NCBI GenBank assembly: GCA_017617235.1
Contig: JAFZWQ010000031.1
Coordinates: 30,425 to 94,424, forward strand
Reading direction: 5' to 3'
DNA: 64,000 bases
From: Bacteroidaceae bacterium
Lineage (GTDB): Bacteria; Bacteroidota; Bacteroidia; Bacteroidales; Bacteroidaceae
Numbering within the stretch: position 1 is the stretch's first letter; each line of letters opens with the position of its first letter. The notes below the pieces were generated by a model that saw only the letters and a program-made list of their open reading frames with translations, was not told the DNA's origin and did no database searches. Of the stretch, positions 42,728 to 50,812 are shown in pieces. A program made the translations under genes and the position numbers.

Positions 42728-43488
42728 TTATTCAGTCCTTTTTCAATCCAGTCGTCGATGAGCCAGCGAGCCAACGACGAACGGTTGGGAATCTGTGGCA
42801 GGCGGTCACGTGTGAACCATCCCCCACTGCCCAGTTCGGAACGTTGCAGCTGAATTTCACCGCCGTCGTATTCGGCTGTAAAGCCCACCATCAGTCCAGC
42901 CGGATAGGGCCAAGGCTGGGAGGCGAAGTAACGGATGTTTCGTACACGTATGTGGGTCTCCTCCCACACCTCGCGCTGAACGCACTGCTCCAACGTCTCG
43001 CCCGTCTCCACAAAGCCGGCCACCAGTCCGTAGTGGTTTCCGCGGAAGTTGAGAGCATGCACCAGGAGAACCTCGTCGCCTCGGGTGACGCGGACGATGA
43101 TGGCGGTCTGCAACTGAGGCCACAGTTCCTTGCCGCATTCGGTACAGTGCTTCGAGATATCCGTGTGCCACTTCATGGGGGCACCGCAACAGCCGCAATA
43201 CTTTGAGTTCTGGTCCCAATAGACCAACTCGGCACACTTGCCAGCCAACTGGTACATCTCGGGCGACAGCACCTCGAACGTCTGCCTGAGGCCCATCATC
43301 TGCAGGTCCGCACGGTCCGTCACAGGACTGTCCAGCCGATAGATATGAGCAACCCCCTGGGGAGACTGTATGTCGGTAACATGCTCCCACGGCTGGAAGT
43401 CGACGGGGGGCGTTTCACCAGAAGGGATGTGTCCCTCGCTGGTGAGCAACACATCCCCCTGACAATATGCAAAATACAGGTCAGTCAT
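42724..43488 (-). CDS. nudC: NADH pyrophosphatase (NudC type)
   Basis: A 254-residue Nudix hydrolase that should cleave NADH to NMNH and AMP or remove NAD caps from RNA. It has a zinc ribbon CGCCGAPMKWHTDISKHC plus CTECGKELWPQ near residue 98-125, and the Nudix box G-x5-E-x7-REVWEE in GFVETGETLEQCVQREVWEE near residue 165. The SQPWPYPAGLMVGF segment after the box is the NudC signature SQPWPFPxS. Its start overlaps the preceding gene by 8 nt. Confidence 0.93.
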   Translation of the reverse strand: MTDLYFAYCQGDVLLTSEGHIPSGETPPVDFQPWEHVTDIQSPQGVAHIYRLDSPVTDRADLQMMGLRQTFEVLSPEMYQLAGKCAELVYWDQNSKYCGCCGAPMKWHTDISKHCTECGKELWPQLQTAIIVRVTRGDEVLLVHALNFRGNHYGLVAGFVETGETLEQCVQREVWEETHIRVRNIRYFASQPWPYPAGLMVGFTAEYDGGEIQLQRSELGSGGWFTRDRLPQIPNRSSLARWLIDDWIEKGLNN

Positions 43489-44356
43489 CGGTCTCCTCGT
43501 CGGTTTCCTCGTCCTTGCTTTCCGTATCTTCCGTACTCTTCGTGTCGCGCTGGCGACGGGCAGAGGCTACGGGAGGCTCGGACTTTTTCTGTTCCTTCTC
43601 CAACTTCTTGCGGGCCTTTTCATCAGCCTTGGCGGCCTTCTGCTTCTGCTTCAACTGCTTTTCGTAGTATTTGTTACGTTCTTTCTGCAGTCGCAGGGCT
43701 TCCTGGTTACTGATGCGACGGTTCGGAGTCAAGGGAGCGGCGTTTTTCTTTTCGGGCTTCTTCTCAGCAGCTTTCTCGGAGTCCTTCGCAGTCGTCCTCG
43801 CAGCTACGGAATCTGCCTTCTCGGCAGCAGCCTTTTGTCTTTCGGCACGCTTGGCCGCCCGCTCTGCCTGCTCGGGAGTCATGGTTTTCTCGGACTTCTT
43901 GGCTTTCTCAGGCTTTTCGGGTTTTTCAGGCTTTTCAGTCTTCTCGGCCTTTACCTCCTTATCCGGTTTCTCGGGTTTCTCAACTTTTTCGGGTGTTTGG
44001 GGCTTTTGAGGACTTTTTACCTTCTCGGAAGCCTTAGTCTTATCGGCTACCCCACCATTTTCCACCTTCTTGTTGACGCGTTCCACGGGTTTGGGAGTAA
44101 AGGCCTTACCACTCTTCTTGGCTTCGCGAGCACGCTGTTTGTTCTGCTGAATGGTGGCACGTGTGCGTTCCAACTCCGTATTCAGTCGGCGCAACTCACG
44201 CTCCTGGTCACGCAGCAGTGTGCGTGTCTCCCGCATCTTGGTCTTTACGGCCTGTATGTCGTCCTTGATACTCTGCACCACCTCCTCGTCGGTCTGCGCC
44301 AACATGGGCAGCACCGCCAGGAAGAGCAGCATGAGTATGGATGCAATCTTCCTCAT
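43481..44356 (-). CDS. Secreted Lys/Glu-rich coiled-coil protein
   Basis: A 291-residue protein with a signal peptide (IASILMLLFLAVLPMLAQ), a coiled-coil region (VVQSIKDDIQAVKTKMRET to about residue 75), then a very charged middle made of repeated EKPEKPEK and KKSEK units, another KQKAAKADEKARKK helix and an acidic tail ESKDEETDEETDD. No domain family is visible. I use ATG at 44356, which shares a base with the phosphomutase stop; a GTG at 44359 is possible. It lies between the phosphohexomutase and nudC in one operon. Confidence 0.72.
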   Translation of the reverse strand: MRKIASILMLLFLAVLPMLAQTDEEVVQSIKDDIQAVKTKMRETRTLLRDQERELRRLNTELERTRATIQQNKQRAREAKKSGKAFTPKPVERVNKKVENGGVADKTKASEKVKSPQKPQTPEKVEKPEKPDKEVKAEKTEKPEKPEKPEKAKKSEKTMTPEQAERAAKRAERQKAAAEKADSVAARTTAKDSEKAAEKKPEKKNAAPLTPNRRISNQEALRLQKERNKYYEKQLKQKQKAAKADEKARKKLEKEQKKSEPPVASARRQRDTKSTEDTESKDEETDEETDD

Positions 44357-46098
44357 CACAGTCCCAGGCTCTGCTTGATGGCCTCAACGCGTTTCTTGGC
44401 CTCCTCGACAGCAGCGGGATAGGCATCTGCACTACTGATTTGGCCCTTGACCTCGAGGTAGAACTTAATCTTGGGCTCCGTTCCGCTGGGACGCACGCTG
44501 ACCTTGGTGCCGTCGGCGCAGAACCACTGCAGCACGTTCGAGGTTGTGGGCATATCGAGTTTCGATACATTGCCCTCGCCATCGGTAGCCGTCAGTGCCT
44601 GGAAGTCCTTGGTGCATACAATCTTGCTGCCGGCAATGTCCTTGGGAGCCTTGGCACCACGGAAGTCCACCATCATCTGCTTGATTTCGTCGGCACCCGA
44701 CTTACCCGGACGGACCACGTTGACCGTGAACTCGTAAGAGAAACCGAACTCCTTATAGATGTCGATGAGCAGGTCGTAGAGCGTCTTGCCCTGATCCTTG
44801 GCCCATGCGGCGATTTCGCAAATGAGACAGATGGCAGCTGGAGCATCCTTGTCGCGCACCTTGTCGTAAGGCAGGAAGCCGAAACTCTCCTCGCCACCGC
44901 CGATGTACTTCTGCTTGCCCTCGCTGATAGCAATCTCGCGGGCAATCCACTTGAAGCCGGTGTAGCAGTCGCGCAGTTCCACGTTGTTCTTCTTGGCAAT
45001 CTCGGCAATCACCTCGGTGGTTACGATGGTCTTTACCAGGAAGTCGGTGGGCTTGAGCTGACCCAGTGCAATCTTGTTCTTAATGATGTAGTAGCAGAAC
45101 ATCATGCAGGTCTGGTTACCGTTGATGATAATCCATTCGCCCTTCGGGTCGCGGCATACGATGGCCAAGCGGTCGGCATCGGGGTCGCTGGCAATCACCA
45201 GGTCGGCATTCAGCTTCGTGCCCCACTTCATGCCCAGCGTCATGGCCTCTGCATTCTCGGGATTCGGGCTTACAACGGTAGAGAAGTTACCATCGATGAC
45301 CATCTGCTCGGGAACGACGTTGATGTTCTTGAAGCCCCAGCTGCGCAGGCAGAGCGGCGTTACAACACGTCCGGCTCCGTGCATCGGGCTATAGACGATG
45401 TTCAGGTCCTCCTGACGCTTGATGACTTCTGCATCCACACGAGCTTCGCGAACGGCCAGCATGTAGTCGTAGTCCACCTCGCCACCGATAATCTTGATGA
45501 GGTCGGGATTACCTTCAAACTTCACATCCTCGATAGCTACCTTGTTCACCTCGTCGATGATGCCCGTGTCGTGCGGAGCAATTACCTGTGCTCCGTCGCT
45601 CCAGTAAGCCTTGTAGCCGTTATATTCCTTGGGGTTGTGCGAAGCGGTGACATTCACACCAGCCACAGCACCCAGATGACGGATGGCAAAGCTGACTTCA
45701 GGTGTGGGACGCAGGCTCTCGAAGAGGAACACCTTGATGCCGTTGGCCGAGAAAATATTGGCAACGGTTTCGGCAAACATACGTCCGTTGTTGCGGCAGT
45801 CGTGACCCACCACAACGCTCTTGCCACCTTCGGGGAATGCCTTGTTGATGTAGTTGGCAAAGCCCTGTGTGGCAGCGCCAACGATATACTTGTTCATGCG
45901 GTTGGTGCCAGCACCCATGATGCCACGCAAACCACCCGTACCAAACTCCAGCGTCTGATAGAAGGCATCTACCAGGGCGGTCTTGTCCGCATCGTCGAGC
46001 ATAGCCTTCACTTCGGCCTTTGTTTCGGCATCGTACACACTGGAAGCGAGCCACTTCTGGGCCTCAGCTTCACACTTTTTGATAAGTTCCTGTTCCAT
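44356..46098 (-). CDS. Phosphoglucomutase/phosphomannomutase
   Basis: A 580-residue alpha-D-phosphohexomutase that moves phosphate between C1 and C6 of glucose or mannose. Visible are GTGGLRGIMGAGTNRMN near residue 50, the catalytic phosphoserine loop TASHNPKEYNGYK near 145, the metal loop SDPDADRL near 305, the sugar-binding GGEESFGFL near 405, and phosphate contacts RPSGTEPKIKFY near 540. The length and the TASHNP loop fit the PgcA-like group. It likely feeds polysaccharide and envelope synthesis. Confidence 0.94.
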   Translation of the reverse strand: MEQELIKKCEAEAQKWLASSVYDAETKAEVKAMLDDADKTALVDAFYQTLEFGTGGLRGIMGAGTNRMNKYIVGAATQGFANYINKAFPEGGKSVVVGHDCRNNGRMFAETVANIFSANGIKVFLFESLRPTPEVSFAIRHLGAVAGVNVTASHNPKEYNGYKAYWSDGAQVIAPHDTGIIDEVNKVAIEDVKFEGNPDLIKIIGGEVDYDYMLAVREARVDAEVIKRQEDLNIVYSPMHGAGRVVTPLCLRSWGFKNINVVPEQMVIDGNFSTVVSPNPENAEAMTLGMKWGTKLNADLVIASDPDADRLAIVCRDPKGEWIIINGNQTCMMFCYYIIKNKIALGQLKPTDFLVKTIVTTEVIAEIAKKNNVELRDCYTGFKWIAREIAISEGKQKYIGGGEESFGFLPYDKVRDKDAPAAICLICEIAAWAKDQGKTLYDLLIDIYKEFGFSYEFTVNVVRPGKSGADEIKQMMVDFRGAKAPKDIAGSKIVCTKDFQALTATDGEGNVSKLDMPTTSNVLQWFCADGTKVSVRPSGTEPKIKFYLEVKGQISSADAYPAAVEEAKKRVEAIKQSLGL

Positions 46099-46189
46099 AT
46101 TATTGGGAAATTAAAAATTAACAATTAAAAATGATAGTATTGCCTGCTGACAACAAAACAATTAATTTTTCACTTTTCACTTTTCATTT

Positions 46190-47836
46190 TCACTTTACAA
46201 GGTATTTGCTGCCGGATTCCTGAATGATGGCACGTCGATAGCGCTCGGGATAACCGGGACGATTGACAGGCACCTGGTTGCCACCCGGGGTCTTCAGGTA
46301 CTCACCGTTCTTGTCAACCTTCTTCTGCGCCATATCGTTGTATTTCACGATGATGAGTTGGGCCAGTTGCATCCAGTTTTCCATCATCCGTGCGCTCTGC
46401 TTGTACGTATAATTAGAGAGGTATTTGCGGGCCTCGGCCTCCGTCATCGTCAGCGCATTCTTCTCCACCTCGGGCTGCATCTTATTGAATTCGTTCTCCA
46501 GCCCATCACGTACCTTCTGCAGTTCGGGGAAGAGAATCGAATAGCGCAGATACACCATGTTAGCTACCCAGTTCTGCATCCAGTAGGCGCTCTTGAAAGA
46601 GAAGGTAAACGTATCGCCCGTCTTCTCGTTGAAGCACTCGGGGGCATCCACGGTGCAGCAATACACGGGCACCATAGCCACCATGTTGGCATCGTCGTTA
46701 CCGAACCACAGCACGCCACCCACATAGTCGGGCAGCCACGAACGCAACTGAGCCACATAGATGCAGCTGGCCTGCTGGGTCGAGATGGGACGTTCGTTGA
46801 AATATTTCTTGCCGTCAACATTGAAAGTCAGGGGTGTGGGACGATAAGGCATCTCGTAGGGACCGGCTCCCAGACCCGTGCGGATATCCATCGGCGTGTC
46901 CTCGTAGTGGTCGCGCATCATGTTTTTCACATCCTGCACAGTCAGCTTGGCCTTGGGTTGCACATAGAGGGGGAAGGGATTTGTGAGGTCCTCGCCCATC
47001 GCATATTTCAGGTAGGGCTGCATGTCGATGGCAGCCCAGTGGTTGAAGAAACTCCAAACGCGAGCCTCGCAATAACGGGCACCACCAAAGTCCAGGGGAT
47101 TATAGGCATCGGCAAACGAGAAATCCTTGTCCTTGCCCGTAAAGTATCCTTTCTTCTTGGCAAACGTGATTACATCCTTGGCATACAGGCAATTCTCCTT
47201 GTCCTTCAGGGGGAACTGGCGGATGCGGGCTTGGTTGGCGTGACCAGAGATGCAGTCCTCGGGAATGCGCACGGCCACCCAAACAGGAGCGCCACCACCG
47301 GGGCCCTTGCCTATCATGTCCATAATCCACACCTCGTTGGGGTCGGCAATGGTGAAAGACTCACCCTCACTCTGGTAACCGTATTTCTCGACCAAGCCGG
47401 TCATTACCTGAATGGCCTCGCGAGCTGTACGGGCACGCTGCAGCGTCACCTGCATCAGACTTCCGTAGTCGAACAGACCTGTGGAATCGGCCAACTCCTC
47501 GCGACCGCCCCATGTGGTTTCCAGGATGGTCAGCTGGTGCTCATTGGTCAGTCCGATTACGGCATACGTCGAGTCGGCCTCGGGAATCTCTCCCAGATAG
47601 TTGTTCGACTCGTAGTGATAGAGTTTGCGCATCTCACCCGGCTGGTGCTTGCCGCCCTTCTGATAAAAGAGGTACCCGTATGCGCCATAGTCGTCGCTCG
47701 AATAGGTTACTATCACACTGCCGTCGGCACTAGCCTTCTTACCAACAATCAGGTTGGTACAGGCACTAAGGGTATTGAATATTGAAAATTGAAAATTGAA
47801 AATCAAAGCACCTAATAAAATAACGAACTTTTTCAT
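46190..47836 (-). CDS. C69 family dipeptidase
   Basis: A 548-residue peptidase C69 (PepD-like) with an N-terminal signal sequence (KFVILLGALIFNFQFSIF). The mature enzyme should begin at the cysteine of SACTNLIVGKKAS, which becomes the N-terminal nucleophile after processing. Family stretches include ADGSVIVTYSSDDYG, TTWGGREELADSTG, and VWIMDMIGKGPGGGAPVWVAVRIPE. It cleaves dipeptides, probably in the periplasm. The start at 47836 gives a normal leader; the in-frame upstream ATG at 47860 is less likely. It is followed by pgm at 91 nt in the same direction. Confidence 0.9.
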   Translation of the reverse strand: MKKFVILLGALIFNFQFSIFNTLSACTNLIVGKKASADGSVIVTYSSDDYGAYGYLFYQKGGKHQPGEMRKLYHYESNNYLGEIPEADSTYAVIGLTNEHQLTILETTWGGREELADSTGLFDYGSLMQVTLQRARTAREAIQVMTGLVEKYGYQSEGESFTIADPNEVWIMDMIGKGPGGGAPVWVAVRIPEDCISGHANQARIRQFPLKDKENCLYAKDVITFAKKKGYFTGKDKDFSFADAYNPLDFGGARYCEARVWSFFNHWAAIDMQPYLKYAMGEDLTNPFPLYVQPKAKLTVQDVKNMMRDHYEDTPMDIRTGLGAGPYEMPYRPTPLTFNVDGKKYFNERPISTQQASCIYVAQLRSWLPDYVGGVLWFGNDDANMVAMVPVYCCTVDAPECFNEKTGDTFTFSFKSAYWMQNWVANMVYLRYSILFPELQKVRDGLENEFNKMQPEVEKNALTMTEAEARKYLSNYTYKQSARMMENWMQLAQLIIVKYNDMAQKKVDKNGEYLKTPGGNQVPVNRPGYPERYRRAIIQESGSKYLVK

Positions 47837-47872
47837 GTCAATACATTTATGCGGATTCATTCAAAAATTAAT

Positions 47873-47951
47873 AATCTTCTAATCGACGAAGTCGCTTGAC
47901 TCGTTCAAGTAATCGACGTAGTCGCTTCGCTCGTTAGGGCAGAAGAATTTT
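47873..47951. repeat. MITE-like repeat, expanded copy
   Basis: This 79-bp element starts AATCTTCTAATCGAC and ends GGGCAGAAGAATTTT. It contains two tandem versions of a unit close to AATCGACGAAGTCGCTT. It is the inverse of the element at 63133-63181, with an extra tandem unit of about 30 bp. Its end touches the nadC stop codon. Confidence 0.75.
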
Positions 47952-48829
47952 CAACTTTCAATTTTCAATTTCGAAGAGCCTGCCGCCTTAAAACTCATGT
48001 CCAGACCCTTCACACTGTGAGTAAGCGCTCCGAAGGAGATGAAGTCCACACCGGCCTTGGCGTAGGGTATCATCGTGTCGTAGGTAATGCCGCCGCTGCT
48101 TTCTGTCTCTGCTCTGCCAGCAACAATCTCCACAGCCTTCTTGGTGTCTTCGGGCGTGAAGTTGTCGAACATGATGCGGTCGCAGCCCTCAGCCAGCGCC
48201 TCGTCCAGTTCCTTGAAATTGCGCACCTCACACTCTATCTTCAGGTCCTTACCCTTTTCCTTGCAATAGGCTTTGGCACGGCTGATAGCGTTGTGCACAC
48301 CACCGCAAAAGTCGATGTGGTTGTCCTTCAGCAGAATCATGTCGAACAGCCCGATGCGATGGTTCATGCCGCCACCAATCTTCACGGCTTCCTTCTCCAA
48401 CATACGCATGCCCGGCGTAGTCTTGCGGGTGTCCAGCACGCGGGTCTTGGTGCCAGCATCTACGAGGGCCTGCTGGTAGCGATGGGTCATGGTGGCTATG
48501 CCGCTCATGCGCTGCAGGATGTTCAGCATCAGTCGTTCCGTCTGCAACAGGCTCTGCTCGCGTCCCTTAACCGACATCACGATGTCGCCTGGCTTTACGT
48601 GCGCACCATCCTCTATATACACCTCAACCTGCAATTCCGGGTCGAAGCGACGAAAAACCTCCTTCGCAATCTCCACACCGGCAAAGATACCTTCTTCCTT
48701 AATCAACAGTTTCGACTCACCCATTGCATCGGCAGGAATGCAACACAGGGTGGTATGGTCTCCGTCGCCAATATCCTCGGCAAAAGCCAAATCAATCAGG
48801 CGGTCATTTAACTCTTCTACACTCAACAT
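47951..48829 (-). CDS. nadC: Nicotinate-nucleotide pyrophosphorylase (carboxylating)
   Basis: NadC converts quinolinate and PRPP to nicotinate mononucleotide in NAD synthesis. The 292-residue protein has DIGDGDHTT near residue 18, TRKTTPGMRMLEKEAVKIGGGMNHR near 130, ILLKDNHI near 165, and the SGGITYDTMIPYAKAGVDFISFGALTHS end. The last residues (SSKLKIES) read like ttgaaaattgaa filler that has become coding. A TAAATTTG box on the reverse strand (48863-48856) lies 26 nt before the start. Confidence 0.96.
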   Translation of the reverse strand: MLSVEELNDRLIDLAFAEDIGDGDHTTLCCIPADAMGESKLLIKEEGIFAGVEIAKEVFRRFDPELQVEVYIEDGAHVKPGDIVMSVKGREQSLLQTERLMLNILQRMSGIATMTHRYQQALVDAGTKTRVLDTRKTTPGMRMLEKEAVKIGGGMNHRIGLFDMILLKDNHIDFCGGVHNAISRAKAYCKEKGKDLKIECEVRNFKELDEALAEGCDRIMFDNFTPEDTKKAVEIVAGRAETESSGGITYDTMIPYAKAGVDFISFGALTHSVKGLDMSFKAAGSSKLKIES

Positions 48830-48889
48830 GTTTTTAATGATTTAAAGATTTGGTACAAATTTACAAAAATATTTTGTAATTTTGCAAGC

Positions 48890-49363
48890 ATGAAGACCAT
48901 TTTTATTGTAATCGGAAAGACGACAGACCAGCGGATGGCTTCGCTGACGGATGAATACATCCAACGCATCCAGCACTACATGCCCTTCGAGATGCAGGTG
49001 ATTCCAGAACTTCGCAATGCCAAGAACCTGAGTCAGGAACAGCAGAAAGAGCAAGAAGCCGAGCTCCTCAAAAAGAGCTTACAATCAGGCGATTATATCG
49101 TTTTGTTAGACGAACACGGGAAGGAGCGCCGCAGCATGGAATTTGCCTCGTGGATCGAGAAACGCATGGCAGCCAGTCCCCGTCGTCTGGTCTTCGTGGT
49201 GGGTGGTCCCTATGGCTTCGCACCACAGATACACAAAATGGCCCAGGAAAAAGTTTCCCTGAGCCAAATGACGTTCTCGCACCAGATGATTCGACTGCTG
49301 TTCGTCGAACAAATCTATCGTGCCCTCACCATCCTTCACAACGAGCCCTACCACCACGAGTAA
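48890..49363 (+). CDS. rlmH: 23S rRNA (pseudouridine-1915-N3)-methyltransferase
   Basis: RlmH methylates pseudouridine 1915 in helix 69 of 23S rRNA. The 157-residue SPOUT protein has KTIFIVIGKTTDQRM, the DYIVLLDEHGKERRSMEFA region, the knot segment VFVVGGPYGFAPQI near residue 103, and the family end MTFSHQMIRLLFVEQIYRALTILHNEPYHHE. A TAATTTTG box at 48877-48884 is only 5 nt before the ATG, so the transcript may be nearly leaderless. It is divergent from nadC. Confidence 0.96.
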   Translation: MKTIFIVIGKTTDQRMASLTDEYIQRIQHYMPFEMQVIPELRNAKNLSQEQQKEQEAELLKKSLQSGDYIVLLDEHGKERRSMEFASWIEKRMAASPRRLVFVVGGPYGFAPQIHKMAQEKVSLSQMTFSHQMIRLLFVEQIYRALTILHNEPYHHE

Positions 49364-49551
49364 CCACCCTCGTTACGATAACCCTCAGTATATTCAGAAC
49401 ATTCATTGTTTTTCAGTACCTGCCAAACAGGATGCACCTCGGCATAGTCGATGCAAGCATCACTCTGCACTCGGTTTTCACTGTTTTTTTTTGTTTTATT
49501 TTTTCCTTTTCAATATTATTTGTAACTTCGCATCGTAAAACCAATTCGACG

Positions 49552-50190
49552 ATGAATCATGACCTATCTCAACCCATTCCACAAGGAGGTGACGGAGCGC
49601 AAGAAGCGGAAAATAGCCGCATCGCAGCAATCGCCGATGAGCTCGAGCGACTTTGCGCAATACATGAAGCGCAATGTGGAGCTGGCCGAACAAATGTAAC
49701 CCCCTTCGATATCGAACAGCAGGCCGCTGAGCGAATGGCCAAGGAACAAGGCTTTTGGATTCCCATGCTGGATGTCTTCAGCCTCGGCGTCCCAGGTCCA
49801 AGCGGCAACGAGAACGACACCTATGTGGCAGAAAAGGTCATATACAAAATCAATAACCTTTTCAATAGCGGCAGCATCGTGAGACTTCTCCGCAAGATTC
49901 TGATGCACAACGTCATTTTCCCCGATACAGCCTATAGCTTTCATGGTTTTGCTGGATTCGATGGCCGTTCCGTACAACCAGTCATCATACAGCCGCGTGT
50001 GGCAAATGCCCATCCCGCAAACCAAATAATAATTGACACCTATATGGCAGCTTTGGGGTTTGAAAAGAAAGATAAAGTTGGACATTTCATCAACGAAACC
50101 TATGAGGTTTGGGACCTTCTTCCCCGCAATGTCCTTATGGATTCCGAGGGCGACATCTATGTCGTTGATGCCGAAATCAAAAAAAACTAA
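49552..50190 (+). CDS. Kinase-fold protein of the polyvalent-protein type
   Basis: A 212-residue protein whose residues about 60-212 match, by reading, the small serine/threonine/tyrosine-kinase-like domain found in polyvalent proteins of mobile elements. It has an N-lobe segment FWIPMLDVFSLG, then FPDTAYSFHGFAGFDGRSVQPVIIQPRV, a catalytic-loop-like WDLLPRNVLMD and a DFG-like VVDAEI at the very end. The ATG at 49552 is chosen because the upstream frame runs through rlmH. A TAACTTCG at 49522 is a weak promoter box. It faces an XRE-type gene convergently, with paired hairpins between them. Confidence 0.6.
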   Translation: MNHDLSQPIPQGGDGAQEAENSRIAAIADELERLCAIHEAQCGAGRTNVTPFDIEQQAAERMAKEQGFWIPMLDVFSLGVPGPSGNENDTYVAEKVIYKINNLFNSGSIVRLLRKILMHNVIFPDTAYSFHGFAGFDGRSVQPVIIQPRVANAHPANQIIIDTYMAALGFEKKDKVGHFINETYEVWDLLPRNVLMDSEGDIYVVDAEIKKN

Positions 50191-50199
50191 AGCTACAGT

Positions 50200-50266
50200 T
50201 TTGGTAGGGAAATCGATTTCCTTACCAAATTTGTGTTGTATTGGTAGGGACATCAATGTCCTTACC
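50200..50266. terminator. Two tandem hairpins between the kinase and XRE genes
   Basis: The hairpins at 50200-50229 (TTTGGTAGGGA paired with TCCTTACCAAA) and 50243-50266 (GGTAGGGACAT paired with ATGTCCTTACC) share nearly the same arms. Either arm can pair within its own unit or across units. They lie just after the kinase stop codon and may stop transcription from both sides. Confidence 0.65.
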
Positions 50267-50308
50267 ACTACTTAGCCATAAAGCCATTAGCCTTTCGCCG
50301 TTAACCCA

Positions 50309-50635
50309 CTAAGGCTCTGCCGCCACGATACACACTGGTTCATCGATTTCGTAGGTAGCGTGGCGCGCGTGCCCAGCCACGTTGATAACATCCTCGCCCA
50401 ACGCAGCTGAGATCTTGCAAATCGTAGCCATTGTCAGATTATGGGTACCAGACAGCCAGCGACTCACTTCCGTCTCCGTCTTTCCCATTAAAAGGGCAAA
50501 CTCCTTTTGCGACATTCCCTTTGCCTCAAGAATATCGTAAATACGATTAGCTATAGCCACAGACAATTCCATCTGCAGTTTCATCTCTGGTGAAATCGTG
50601 CTACGTATTTCATCCATTATTCTATTCGTCTTCAT
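50309..50635 (-). CDS. XRE-family transcriptional regulator
   Basis: A 108-residue helix-turn-helix protein. The HTH covers about residues 30-85, with LEAKGMSQKEFALLMGKTETEVSRWLSGTHNLTMATICKISAAL, a classical XRE/Cro fold. The N-terminal MDEIRSTISPEMKLQMELSVAIA helix and the length fit antitoxin-like regulators. It lies opposite the kinase-fold gene and has its own strong promoter with interleaved dyads, suggesting autoregulation. No toxin lies directly in its operon. Confidence 0.85.
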   Translation of the reverse strand: MKTNRIMDEIRSTISPEMKLQMELSVAIANRIYDILEAKGMSQKEFALLMGKTETEVSRWLSGTHNLTMATICKISAALGEDVINVAGHARHATYEIDEPVCIVAAEP

Positions 50636-50654
50636 ATTTGCCTCTTGTTGGCCA

Positions 50655-50722
50655 CAAAAATAAACATAAAAGTTAATTCCACCAAATTAGAAGCAGATAA
50701 AATCAACTTTTATGCTAATTTG
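50655..50722 (-). promoter_or_regulatory. XRE promoter with interleaved inverted repeats
   Basis: On the reverse strand TTTG (50686-50683), 20 nt, TATTTTTG (50662-50655). Two inverted repeats interlock here: CATAAAAGTT (50665-50674) with AACTTTTATG (50705-50714), and CAAATTAG (50683-50690) with CTAATTTG (50715-50722). Both overlap the promoter, as expected for operators of the XRE protein. Confidence 0.7.
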
Positions 50723-50812
50723 TTAGTTTCAAGGATATGGGATTAGGGGTGAGTTGGAGTTTGCAGTCTTCAGGCACATTCAGAAGTACCGTATTGCCAA
50801 GATATTCCATAA

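Noticed and set aside
44341-46128. 595-codon open frame on the forward strand opposite the phosphohexomutase.
   Set aside because: It is the mirror of a well conserved gene; the translation has no domain and its openness follows from the codon bias of the reverse-strand gene.
46358-47785. 475-codon forward frame opposite the C69 peptidase.
   Set aside because: Shadow of the peptidase gene; the translation is repetitive and shows no domain.
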